Of a stretch of DNA of 64,000 nt, positions 1 through 8,700 are shown in pieces. The position numbers were made by a program, and so were the translations under genes. Origin of the DNA: Paraburkholderia fungorum (GTDB lineage: Bacteria > Pseudomonadota > Gammaproteobacteria > Burkholderiales > Burkholderiaceae); the NCBI RefSeq assembly GCF_902833645.1, contig NZ_CADFGE010000007.1, forward strand, positions 310,001 to 374,000, written 5' to 3'. The notes under the pieces were generated by a model. It worked only from the letters and a program-made list of their open reading frames with translations, did no database searches and had not been told where the DNA came from. Numbering within the stretch: the first letter of the stretch is position 1; each line of letters starts with the position of its first letter.

Positions 1-2
1 AC

Positions 3-1148
3 TCGAAAGGCGAGGTCACGCGTCTGATCGATACGTTCAAGGTGGCGGCTGAAGAATCGGTGCGCATAGATGGCGAGATCATCAATCTGGAGATTTCGCC
101 GCGCGCTAAGGGGTATCACGGCTATGTGAAGCGGGTGCCGATCGGTCCGTGCTCGTTTATCTCGCCGTTCAATTTTCCGCTGAACCTGACCGCGCACAAG
201 GTCGCGCCGGCGATCGCGGCGGGCGTGCCGTTCGTGTTGAAACCCGCGAGCCGCACGCCGGTCGGTGCGCTCATCATGGGCGAGATTCTGGCCGAGACGG
301 ACTTGCCGAAAGGCGCGTTCTCGATTCTTCCGGCGCATCGCGACGGTGCCGATCTGTTCACCACCGACGAGCGTTTCAAGCTGCTGTCCTTCACCGGCTC
401 GCCCGCAGTGGGTTGGGAACTGAAGAAAAAGGCCGGCAAGAAAAAGGTGATTCTGGAACTGGGCGGCAACGCGGCGGCGATCGTCGACGGCGATCAGGGC
501 GGCAAGCTCGACTACGTGGTCGAGCGGCTCGCGTTCGGCGCGTTCTATCAGTCGGGGCAGAGTTGTATCGGCGTGCAGCGGATTCTGGTGCACGCGAAGA
601 TTTACGACGCGCTGCGCGAGAAACTGATCGCGAAGACGAAGTCGCTTGTCATGGGCGATCCGAAGGACGAAAAGACCTTTGTCGGGCCAATGATCTCCGA
701 ATCGGAGTCCAACCGCCTTGCCGGCTGGATGGAGAGCGCGGTGCAGGCGGGCGCGAAGATTGTCGCCGGCGGCAAGGTGGACGGTGCGATGTTCGAGGCC
801 ACGCTGCTCGAAGACGTGAAGCGCGATACCGACCTTTATCGCAAGGAAGCCTTCGGCCCGGTGGCGATTCTGGAGCGTTTCGACGATTTCGATGCCGCGC
901 TGGCCACCGTCAACGACAGCGACTTCGGCCTGCAGGCGGGTGTGTTCACCGATTCGCTCGCCCACGCGCATCGCGCGTGGGATCTGCTCGACGTGGGTGG
1001 CGTAGTGATCAACGACGTGCCGTCGTTCCGGGTCGACAACATGCCGTATGGCGGCGTCAAAGACTCCGGACTCGGGAGGGAGGGGGTGCGCTACGCAATC
1101 GAGGATATGACCGAGATGCGCCTGATGGTCATGCGCGAGACGTGGTAA
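3..1148 (+). CDS. Aldehyde dehydrogenase family protein, 5'-truncated by the window edge
   Basis: NAD(P)-dependent oxidation of an aldehyde to the acid; the substrate cannot be told from sequence. The frame is open from base 3 with no stop, so the N-terminus lies outside the window. Visible family marks are the cofactor-binding FVLKPASRTP segment, the FTGSPAVG turn, the ELGGN motif with the general-base Glu (near 457-471) and the catalytic Cys in GQSC (near 555-566), followed by the usual EAFGPVA and PYGGVKDSGLGREG segments. The C-terminal half is complete and undamaged. It ends 366 bases before the rhlE start, so there is no evidence for shared transcription. Confidence 0.93.
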   Translation, partial: SKGEVTRLIDTFKVAAEESVRIDGEIINLEISPRAKGYHGYVKRVPIGPCSFISPFNFPLNLTAHKVAPAIAAGVPFVLKPASRTPVGALIMGEILAETDLPKGAFSILPAHRDGADLFTTDERFKLLSFTGSPAVGWELKKKAGKKKVILELGGNAAAIVDGDQGGKLDYVVERLAFGAFYQSGQSCIGVQRILVHAKIYDALREKLIAKTKSLVMGDPKDEKTFVGPMISESESNRLAGWMESAVQAGAKIVAGGKVDGAMFEATLLEDVKRDTDLYRKEAFGPVAILERFDDFDAALATVNDSDFGLQAGVFTDSLAHAHRAWDLLDVGGVVINDVPSFRVDNMPYGGVKDSGLGREGVRYAIEDMTEMRLMVMRETW

Positions 1149-1336
1149 TGGGGTGCGTTCGCTGTCATGCAACTGTCGCGTAGGCGAACTACGCTGCCAG
1201 CGAGGCGCGCGGGCGCACCGGGATGTCCGGTCCGGTGCGGGACGTGACGCTGCCGCCCGCGCCGGACCGCAGTCGGCCGGCTTTCGCCGCCGTAAGCAGA
1301 AAGCCGGCAGATGCGCCATGAGTGTTTTTGCTGAAG

Positions 1337-1345
1337 TGCTACAAT
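1337..1345 (+). promoter_or_regulatory. Extended -10 promoter candidate for rhlE
   Basis: TGCTACAAT is a TGn element fused to a -10 hexamer matching 5 of 6 consensus bases. No good -35 is seen at the right distance, as is usual for extended -10 promoters. A start near 1352 would give a leader of about 160 nt before the helicase gene. Confidence 0.45.
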
Positions 1346-1355
1346 ACCGGCCTTT

Positions 1356-1395
1356 CCGGCGGGTGTTTCCGCCGGCCGGAGCCGGCCGCATTTTT
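1356..1395 (+). promoter_or_regulatory. Structured rhlE leader: two overlapping hairpins and a T-tract
   Basis: Hairpin A pairs CCGGCGG (1356-1362) with CCGCCGG (1369-1375). Hairpin B pairs GCCGGC (1371-1376) with GCCGGC (1381-1386) around a 4-nt loop, and TTTTT follows at 1391-1395. Bases 1371-1375 belong to both, so the hairpins exclude each other, as in an attenuator. The rest of the 1149-1514 gap shows no gene. Confidence 0.35.
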
Positions 1396-1514
1396 CCCGT
1401 AACACTGACGGGTCCCGTGCGGAACGCCGTGGCTCCGCCTTCATCCTGATGCCCTCTGCGGTTCCGACCGCTGCCGCGCGCACCGCGCCAAGCGCATTTT
1501 TAGCGAAAGCCACC

Positions 1515-3005
1515 ATGTCCGACACAGCCGTCACGCCCAGCACTGCGACTTTTGATCAATTCGGTCTCGCGCCCGACATTCTGAAAGCCGTCAAGGAATC
1601 GGGCTACACCATTCCTACGCCGATCCAGGCGCAGGCGATTCCTGTCGTGCTGGCCGGTCGTGATGTCATGGGCGCCGCCCAGACCGGTACGGGCAAAACG
1701 GCCAGCTTCTCGCTGCCGATCATCCAGCGCTTGCTGCCGCAGGCCAGCACGAGCGCATCGCCTGCCCGCCATCCGGTGCGCGCGCTGATCCTGACGCCGA
1801 CTCGCGAACTGGCCGACCAGGTGGCGGCGAACGTGCAGTCGTACGCGAAGCACACGGCGCTGCGCAGCGCCGTGGTGTTCGGCGGGGTCGACATGAATCC
1901 GCAGTCCGAGCAGCTGCGCCGCGGAGTCGAAATTCTGATCGCCACGCCGGGCCGTCTGCTCGACCACGTGCAACAGAAAACCGCCAATCTCGGCCAGGTG
2001 CAGATCCTCGTGCTCGACGAAGCCGACCGGATGCTCGATATGGGCTTCCTGCCGGATTTGCAGCGCATCCTGAACCTGCTGCCGAAGGAACGTCAGACGC
2101 TGCTGTTTTCGGCCACGTTCTCGGGCGAAATCAAGAAACTTGCCGCTACCTATCTGCGCGACCCGCAGACGATCGAAGTCGCGCGTAGCAATTCGACCGC
2201 GACCAATGTGACGCAGATCGTTTATGAGGTTGCCGAAGGCGACAAGACTGCTGCTGTCGTCAAGCTGATTCGTGACCGCGGCCTCAAGCAGGTGATCGTG
2301 TTCTGTAACAGCAAGATCGGCGCGAGCCGCCTCGCGCGGAGTCTGGAGCGCGACGGTGTGGTTGCCACGGCGATTCACGGTGACCGTTCGCAGAATGAGC
2401 GGATGCAGGCACTGGATGCATTCAAGCGTGGCGAGATCGAGGCTTTGGTGGCGACGGATGTTGCTGCGCGCGGGTTGGATATTGCCGAGCTGCCTGCTGT
2501 GATTAATTTCGATCTGCCGTTCAATGCGGAAGATTATGTGCACCGGATTGGGCGCACCGGGCGTGCTGGGGCTTCGGGTGATGCTTTGTCGTTGTGCAGC
2601 CCGAATGAGCGCAAGCAGCTTGCCGATATCGAGAAGCTGATCAAGCGGCCTTTGGATGTGCAACGTTTGGTCGTGGATGCGCCGGTGCGGCATCACCATG
2701 AAGAGCGTGCGCCGCGGCGTGAACGCGTTGATGGCCGCGCAGAGGGCCGCGAGGAGCGGGGCGGTCGCCGGCGTCCCGGCGCTTCGTCTTCGGGGGCGTT
2801 CGATCGGCCGCATCATCATCGGGCACAGCCTGTCGATGACTTTTTCCTCAAGCCTTATGAGCCTTCGGCGGCTTCTTTGAGGAAAGGGGAGGAGGCTGCT
2901 GCTTCTGCCTCTACGGCTGCTCCGCAGAAGGCTTCTTCTAAACAGCCGTTGGCTGCGTTGCTGGGTGGGTTTGGGATGCCGAGGAAGTCGTCTTCGTCTT
3001 CCTAA
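1515..3005 (+). CDS. rhlE: DEAD-box ATP-dependent RNA helicase, RhlE type
   Basis: Cytoplasmic RNA helicase involved in ribosome assembly or RNA turnover. All core motifs are present: the Q-motif region (TPTPIQAQAIP), motif I AQTGTGKT, PTRELA, TPGRLLD, VLDEADRML, FSATFS, ARGLD and HRIGRTGR. The C-terminal ~110 residues are basic and low in complexity (Arg, Gly, Ser, His), typical of RhlE tails that bind RNA non-specifically. I chose ATG 1515 (496 aa) over the in-frame ATG at 1449 because the extra 22 residues are unlike the family N-terminus. Codon use in the last ~500 bases shifts to T-ending codons and looks less selected than the core. Confidence 0.93.
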   Translation: MSDTAVTPSTATFDQFGLAPDILKAVKESGYTIPTPIQAQAIPVVLAGRDVMGAAQTGTGKTASFSLPIIQRLLPQASTSASPARHPVRALILTPTRELADQVAANVQSYAKHTALRSAVVFGGVDMNPQSEQLRRGVEILIATPGRLLDHVQQKTANLGQVQILVLDEADRMLDMGFLPDLQRILNLLPKERQTLLFSATFSGEIKKLAATYLRDPQTIEVARSNSTATNVTQIVYEVAEGDKTAAVVKLIRDRGLKQVIVFCNSKIGASRLARSLERDGVVATAIHGDRSQNERMQALDAFKRGEIEALVATDVAARGLDIAELPAVINFDLPFNAEDYVHRIGRTGRAGASGDALSLCSPNERKQLADIEKLIKRPLDVQRLVVDAPVRHHHEERAPRRERVDGRAEGREERGGRRRPGASSSGAFDRPHHHRAQPVDDFFLKPYEPSAASLRKGEEAAASASTAAPQKASSKQPLAALLGGFGMPRKSSSSS

Positions 3006-3060
3006 CGGGGAGCGCTTGGGGCGTTGGCCCCTTGCCCCCTTGCCTCGCTGTGTTAATGGT

Positions 3061-3350
3061 CTTAGTGGTCTATTAGCGTTGCCCCTGTGCGGGGCGGCAC
3101 TTACTTTCTTTGCCGCCGCAAAGAAAGATAAGCAAAGAAAGCGGCTTCACCCCGCCAGCTCATAAGCGGGTCCCCCGCGCAGCCACGGTAGTGGTGCATC
3201 TGGAATCTGTCGCCTCGCACATTCAGCTTTAGTGACAAGGCAGTCATACCTCCGGCGGCGCTGCGCGCGCCGTAGCGGTACCTCCTTTTTTACCCCTCCA
3301 ACTTTCCGCGCATTTGGTTGCGGGCACCTCAATTGTTGTGGGATTATTCT
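3061..3350. repeat. Probable interspersed extragenic element with two hairpins
   Basis: This non-coding stretch between convergent rhlE and gluQ has a compact hairpin (GCCCC 3081-3085 with GGGGC 3091-3095) and a 10-bp perfect inverted repeat (CTTTCTTTGC 3104-3113 with GCAAAGAAAG 3118-3127). The second could terminate transcription in both directions. From memory, very similar sequence recurs between genes in Paraburkholderia genomes; no second copy was seen in this window. Confidence 0.45.
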
Positions 3351-3354
3351 GCCC

Positions 3355-3426
3355 GCCAACGCCAACGCCAACGCCAACGCCAACGCCAACGCCAACGCCA
3401 ACGCCAACGCCAACGCCAACGCCAAC
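3355..3426. repeat. Tandem hexanucleotide repeat, 12 perfect copies of GCCAAC
   Basis: Twelve uninterrupted copies of GCCAAC (72 bp) lie 113 bases beyond the gluQ stop codon, followed by an imperfect GCCACG copy. Perfect identity points to recent slippage, so the copy number probably varies between strains. The unit is a multiple of three, so every frame through it stays open and gives spurious Ala-Leu, Pro-Thr or Asn-Ala ORFs. Confidence 0.95.
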
Positions 3427-3538
3427 GCCACGCTCGGTGCTGCCCTTTGCTGCCGTTCCCGGTTCCTCGTTAATTCCCCGTGGACGCGCCAGCCTGCAGC
3501 CGACTTATTTCGTTTCCCTTTGGCACTTTTTTGGGGCG

Positions 3539-4432
3539 CTAATTGTATTGCACTCGCTTCCCCATGCGTTTGGCCCACGCCGTCGTTGCGGCGGCGTAGA
3601 AGCCTTCTAGCGTCACGTATTCCTTGTCGCCAATCTCAAGTCCCAAATGCCGTGCGGCTGCGCTTAGGGCGTCAAGTGGCTTGTCTGTTTCCAGCGCGGT
3701 TGCGCCGTTCTGCTTGCTGAGTTTTTCGCCCTGATCGTTCGTGACCACAGGGACGTGCAAATACGTCGGCGTCGGCACGCCAAGGCAGTGCTGCAGGTAA
3801 ATCTGGCGGGCCGTTGAGTCCATCAGGTCCGCGCCTCGCACGATGTGCGTAATGGCCGCGTCCGCATCGTCGACCACCACCGCGAGCTGGTACGCCCACT
3901 GGTCGTCGGCGCGCCTCAGGACAAAGTCGCCAACCTCGGTAGCCAGGTTCTGCGTCTGCGAGCCCTGCCAGCGATCTTCGAATGTAATCACCGCCGCGTC
4001 GCCGTCAGGTACGCGCAGGCGCCATGCGCGTGCCGGTTTGCCGTTCAGGCCGTTGCGGCAGGTGCCGGGGTAGGCGAGTGTTGTGTTGCGCGCGTGCGCA
4101 TGCAGCAGCGAATCCGCGATTTCTTTGCGCGTACAGCCGCATGGATAGACGAGGCCGTCAGCCTGCAATTGCTCGAGCGCCTCCTGATAGCGCGCAAAAC
4201 GATGGCTTTGCCAGACAGGCGGCTCGTCGGCACGCATGCCGAAACGTTCGAGGGTCGACAGAATGTCCTCAGCCGCGCCAGGGACAGTGCGAGGTCCGTC
4301 AATGTCTTCGATGCGCACAAGCCACGCTCCACCATGTGCGCGCGCGTCCAGCCAGCTTGCGAGCGCGCTCACCAGTGAGCCGAAATGCAAGGGCCCGGTA
4401 GGCGACGGCGCGAAGCGTCCACGATAGGTCAT
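3539..4432 (-). CDS. gluQ: Glutamyl-Q tRNA(Asp) synthetase
   Basis: A 297-residue paralogue of glutamyl-tRNA synthetase that lacks the anticodon-binding half and attaches glutamate to queuosine in tRNA(Asp). The HIGH-like segment near the N-terminus (APSPTGPLHFGSL, about residues 8-20) and the KMSKS-like KLSKQN motif in the C-terminal third are intact. Cysteines at 98 and 100 (YPCGC) and a later Cys in YPGTC match the zinc site of the family. ATG 4432 gives the standard N-terminus MTYRGRFAPSPTG. It lies 46 bases downstream of trhO on the same strand, and both act on tRNA, so co-transcription is plausible. Confidence 0.95.
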   Translation of the reverse strand: MTYRGRFAPSPTGPLHFGSLVSALASWLDARAHGGAWLVRIEDIDGPRTVPGAAEDILSTLERFGMRADEPPVWQSHRFARYQEALEQLQADGLVYPCGCTRKEIADSLLHAHARNTTLAYPGTCRNGLNGKPARAWRLRVPDGDAAVITFEDRWQGSQTQNLATEVGDFVLRRADDQWAYQLAVVVDDADAAITHIVRGADLMDSTARQIYLQHCLGVPTPTYLHVPVVTNDQGEKLSKQNGATALETDKPLDALSAAARHLGLEIGDKEYVTLEGFYAAATTAWAKRMGKRVQYN

Positions 4433-4478
4433 GGGTTGGATGGGCCTCGCCGCGATCGCGCGAAAGCGCTCGCGCTTA

Positions 4479-5342
4479 TCACGCGACGCGTGCCGCCTTG
4501 CTGTCCGGATGGCATTCCGGACATGTCTTGCCTGCCACGTACATTGGCGATTTTTGCGCTTCGGACGTTACCACCGCGCGGCAGCCGAAGCATTGCGCGG
4601 TCGCGGTCGGCTCCAGTTGCGGGTTGAGCGCGGTGCGGTAGTCGAAAACAAAGCAGTCGCCGTGATAGTGCGCGCCGCCGACTTCCTCGAAATACTTGAG
4701 GATGCCGCCTTCGAGCTGGTACACGTTCTCGATGCCGACTTCCTTCATGTGGATCGCGGCCTTCTCGCAGCGAATCCCGCCCGTGCAGAACGACACCACC
4801 GTCTTGCCTTCCAGATCGGCGCGGTTTTGCTCGATCACTTCCGGAAATTCGCTGAATTTCGTAATGCGGTAGTCGAGCGCGTTGTCAAAGGTGCCGACGT
4901 CCACTTCGAATGCGTTGCGTGTGTCGAGCATCACGACCGGGCGGCCCTCGTCGTCATGGCCACGGTCGAGCCAGCCTTTCAGCGTGGGCGCGTCGACGAA
5001 CGGCGCACGGCCCAGTTCCGGCCGGATGGCCGGCTTTTTCATCGTGATGATTTCGCGCTTGAGCTTGACCAGCATGCGGGTGAACGGCTGCTTGTCAGAC
5101 AGGCTTTCCTTGAACTGCAGATTGACGAACTTGCCCTCGAAGAGCGCGTCGTGACGGATGTAGTCGATGAACGCGTCTGTGGCTTCACGCGTGCCGGCGA
5201 CGAACAGGTTGATGCCTTCCGGCGCGAGCAGCACAGTGCCGCGCAAGCCGAGCGTATTGCAGCGCTCAGTGACGTGCGGGCGCCATGCGGCGGTGTCTTC
5301 GATAGTCGCGAAATGATACGCGGCGAGATTGACGATACTCAT
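4479..5342 (-). CDS. trhO: tRNA uridine(34) hydroxylase, rhodanese-like (TrhO/YceA)
   Basis: Oxygen-dependent 5-hydroxylation of U34 in tRNA, the first step toward 5-carboxymethoxyuridine or methoxyuridine. The 287-residue protein has an N-terminal ferredoxin-like domain (about 1-100), then a rhodanese domain with the active-site loop SFCTGGIRC (Cys186 and Cys192 conserved in the family). A C-terminal pair of CxxC motifs (Cys251/254 and Cys274/277) looks like a zinc ribbon. ATG 5342 (MSIVNLAAYHF) matches family N-termini; a 21-residue upstream extension is possible but does not look conserved. Confidence 0.93.
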   Translation of the reverse strand: MSIVNLAAYHFATIEDTAAWRPHVTERCNTLGLRGTVLLAPEGINLFVAGTREATDAFIDYIRHDALFEGKFVNLQFKESLSDKQPFTRMLVKLKREIITMKKPAIRPELGRAPFVDAPTLKGWLDRGHDDEGRPVVMLDTRNAFEVDVGTFDNALDYRITKFSEFPEVIEQNRADLEGKTVVSFCTGGIRCEKAAIHMKEVGIENVYQLEGGILKYFEEVGGAHYHGDCFVFDYRTALNPQLEPTATAQCFGCRAVVTSEAQKSPMYVAGKTCPECHPDSKAARVA

Positions 5343-5759
5343 GTGTGTCCAGCGGTAAGAAGTGGCCGGCGGCGCGGAAAATGGGGCGCATTGGGATGCC
5401 CGCATTCAGCCTGCCTGTAGCGGGCCACGTCGAATAGGCGAAACCCGTATTATCCCTCAAGCTGGCTATTCGTCCGACTCGGCCGAATAGCCAGCCCGTT
5501 GCGGCAGCGCAAACCGCTCGCAAACTTGTACGGCGCTTACCCCATGCCCGCACCGGGCCGCGCGTTCTGGCGATTGAAATGCTGCCGGATTTGCGCCGGC
5601 TGGTCCGTCCGCGCGCTCACTCAGGCGCTCACCCTGGCGCTGTACACAGAACTTCCACTGCCTGCACAACGCCGGTGTACGGCACGCTCGCGTTTCTGTC
5701 CTAGGCCGAACGGCCAGCGCGTGGTTTTGGCCTGAAAACTCCCGAAGTGTGGAGTTACA
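5343..5759. other. Divergent intergenic region with a 12-bp inverted repeat
   Basis: No gene is seen between trhO (minus) and dnaE (plus). GCTGGCTATTCG (5461-5472) is perfectly complementary to CGAATAGCCAGC (5484-5495) with an 11-nt spacer. There is no T-tract, so it is not an obvious terminator; an operator or a structured leader is possible. A GGAG at 5751-5754 serves the dnaE start. Confidence 0.6.
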
Positions 5760-8700
5760 ATGTCGCCCATGTCAGATCCCCGCTTCGTTCATCTCCGCGT
5801 CCACTCCGAATTCTCGATTGCCGACGGCATCGTGCGCCTTGACGACATCGTCAAGGCTGCCGCCAAAGACGGTCAGGGTGCGCTCGCCCTTACCGACCTC
5901 GGCAACGCGTTCGGCCTCGTCCGTTTTTACAAGGAAGCCCGTGGCAAAGGGGTCAAACCCATTGCCGGCTGCGACGTCTGGATCACCAATCCGGACGACC
6001 GCGACAAGCCTTCGCGTTTGCTGCTGCTGGTCAAGAACCGGCGCGGCTATCTGAATCTGTGCGAACTGCTCAGCAAGGCATCGCTCACCAACCAGTATCG
6101 CGGCCGCGCTGAAATCGAGGCCGGCTGGCTCGAATCCGGTCTGGGTGAAGGCCTGCTGGCGCTGTCGGGTGCTCAACAGGGCGACATCGGCCTCGCGCTC
6201 GCGGCCGGCAACGAAGAAGCGGCCAAACGCAACGCGTTGCATTGGGCGAAGGTGTTTCCGGGCGGCTTCTATATCGAACTGCAACGGTGTGGTCAGCCCG
6301 GCGGCGAGCAATACGTACAACAGGCGGTGGCGCTCGCGGCGTCGTTGAAATTGCCGGTGGTGGCCACCCATCCCATGCAGTTCATGACGCCGGACGACTT
6401 CACCGCGCACGAAGCGCGCGTGTGTATTTCCGAAGGCGACATTCTGGCGAATCCGCGCCGCTCGAAGCGCTTTACGTCCGAACAGTATTTCCGCACGCAG
6501 GAAGAGATGGCGAAGCTGTTCGCGGATATTCCGTCGGCGCTCGCCAATAGTGTGGAAATCGCCAAGCGCTGCAACCTGACGCTCGAACTCGGCAAGCCGA
6601 AGCTGCCGCTCTTCCCGACGCCCGACGGCATGTCGCTTGACGACTACCTCGTGCAGTTGTCGAAAGAGGGCCTCGAAAAGCGTCTCGAACAGTTGTACCC
6701 GGATACGGCCGAGCGCGAAGCGCAGCGCGAAACGTATTACCAGCGCCTCGAATTCGAGTGCGGCACGATCATCAAGATGGGCTTCCCGGGCTACTTCCTG
6801 ATCGTTGCGGACTTTATCAACTGGGCCAAGAACAACGGCGTGCCGGTCGGACCGGGCCGGGGTTCGGGCGCAGGTTCGCTGGTTGCGTACGCGCTCGGCG
6901 TGACCGACCTCGATCCGCTGCGCTACAACCTGCTGTTCGAACGTTTCCTGAATCCGGAACGGGTCTCGATGCCCGACTTCGACATCGATTTCTGTCAGCA
7001 CGGCCGCGACCGTGTGATTCAGTACGTGAAAGACAAATACGGCGCGGACGCCGTATCGCAGATCGCCACCTTCGGCACGATGGCGGCGAAGGCGGCGGTG
7101 CGGGATATCGGCCGCGTGCTCGATCTTGGTTATATGTTCACGGACGGGATCGCCAAGCTGATTCCGTTCAAGCCGGGCAAACACGTCACCATCGCTGATG
7201 CGATGAAGGAAGAGCCGCTGCTGCAGGAGCGCTTCGACAACGAAGACGAAGTGCGTCAGTTGCTCGAGCTCGCCCAGCGCGTGGAAGGTCTCACGCGCAA
7301 CGTCGGCATGCACGCGGGCGGCGTGTTGATCGCGCCCGGCAAGCTCACGGATTTCTGTCCGCTCTATACGCAGGGCGACGAAAGCGGCGTCGTGAGCCAG
7401 TACGACAAGGACGACGTCGAAGCCGTCGGCCTCGTGAAGTTCGACTTTTTGGGCCTCACCACGCTGACCATTCTGGATTGGGCCGAGCGTTATATCCGCC
7501 GTCTCGATCCTTCGAAGAAAGACTGGTCGCTCGCGCAGGTGCCGCTCGACGACGCTGCGTCGTTCTCGATCCTGAAGAAAGCGAACACGGTCGCCGTGTT
7601 CCAGCTGGAAAGCCGCGGCATGCAGGGCATGCTGAAAGACGCGCAGCCTGACCGCTTCGAGGACATCATCGCGCTCGTCGCGTTGTACCGTCCGGGGCCG
7701 ATGGACCTGATCCCGAGCTTCTGTGCGCGTAAGCACGGCCGTGAAGTGGTGGAGTATCCGGACCCGCGTGTGGAACCTGTTCTGAAAGAGACCTACGGCA
7801 TCATGGTCTATCAGGAGCAGGTGATGCAGATGGCGCAGATCATCGGCGGCTACTCGCTCGGCGGCGCCGACTTGCTGCGCCGCGCGATGGGTAAGAAGAA
7901 GGCCGAGGAAATGGCCCAGCACCGCGAGCTGTTCCGTCAGGGCGCCGCGAAAAACGGGCTGACCGGCGAGAAAGCGGACGAAATCTTCGACTTGATGGAG
8001 AAGTTCGCGGGCTACGGCTTCAACAAGTCGCACGCGGCGGCGTATGCGCTGCTCGCGTACTACACGGCGTGGCTGAAGGCGCACCATCCGGCCGAATTCA
8101 TGGCGGCGAATATGTCGCTCGCCATGGACGACACGGACAAGGTCAAGATCCTGTTCGAGGATTGCCTCGCGAACAAGATGGCTGTGCTGCCGCCGGACGT
8201 CAACCTGTCGGCGTACCGGTTCGAGCCGGTCGCGGAGCCGGACGGCAAGCGCTCGAAAACGATCCGCTATGGTCTCGGCGCGATCAAGGGCAGCGGCCAG
8301 AATGCGATCGAGGAAATCCTGCGTGCGCGTGAAGAAGGTCCGTTTATCGACATCTTCGACTTCTGCAACCGGGTCGACCGCCGGATCGTCAATCGCCGGA
8401 CGGTGGAAGCCTTGATCCGCGCCGGTGCGTTCGACACGCTGCACGCCAATCGCGCGCAGCTGATCGCCTCGGTCTCGCTGGCCATGGAGGCGGCCGAACA
8501 GGCAAGCGCCAACGCAATGCAAGCCGGCCTGTTCGACATGGGCGATGCACCGTCGCAAGGGCATGAACTGGTCGACGAGCCGGAATGGCCGGAAAAGAAG
8601 AAGCTGCAGGAAGAGAAGGCCGCGCTCGGCTTCTACCTGTCGGGCCATCTGTTCGATGCCTACAAGGACGAAGTGCGTCGCTTCGTGCGTCAGAAGATCG

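Noticed and set aside
1091..1543. Minus-strand 150-codon frame over the ALDH-rhlE gap
   Set aside because: Overlaps the ends of two real genes, biased composition and no motif.
3355..3426. CRISPR-like array
   Set aside because: The units are 6 bp and contiguous with no spacers.
3147..3578. Minus-strand frame with Ala-Leu repeats, and plus-strand frames with Pro-Thr or Asn-Ala repeats
   Set aside because: They arise only because the GCCAAC repeat is a multiple of three; they overlap the end of gluQ and have no ribosome site or conserved sequence.
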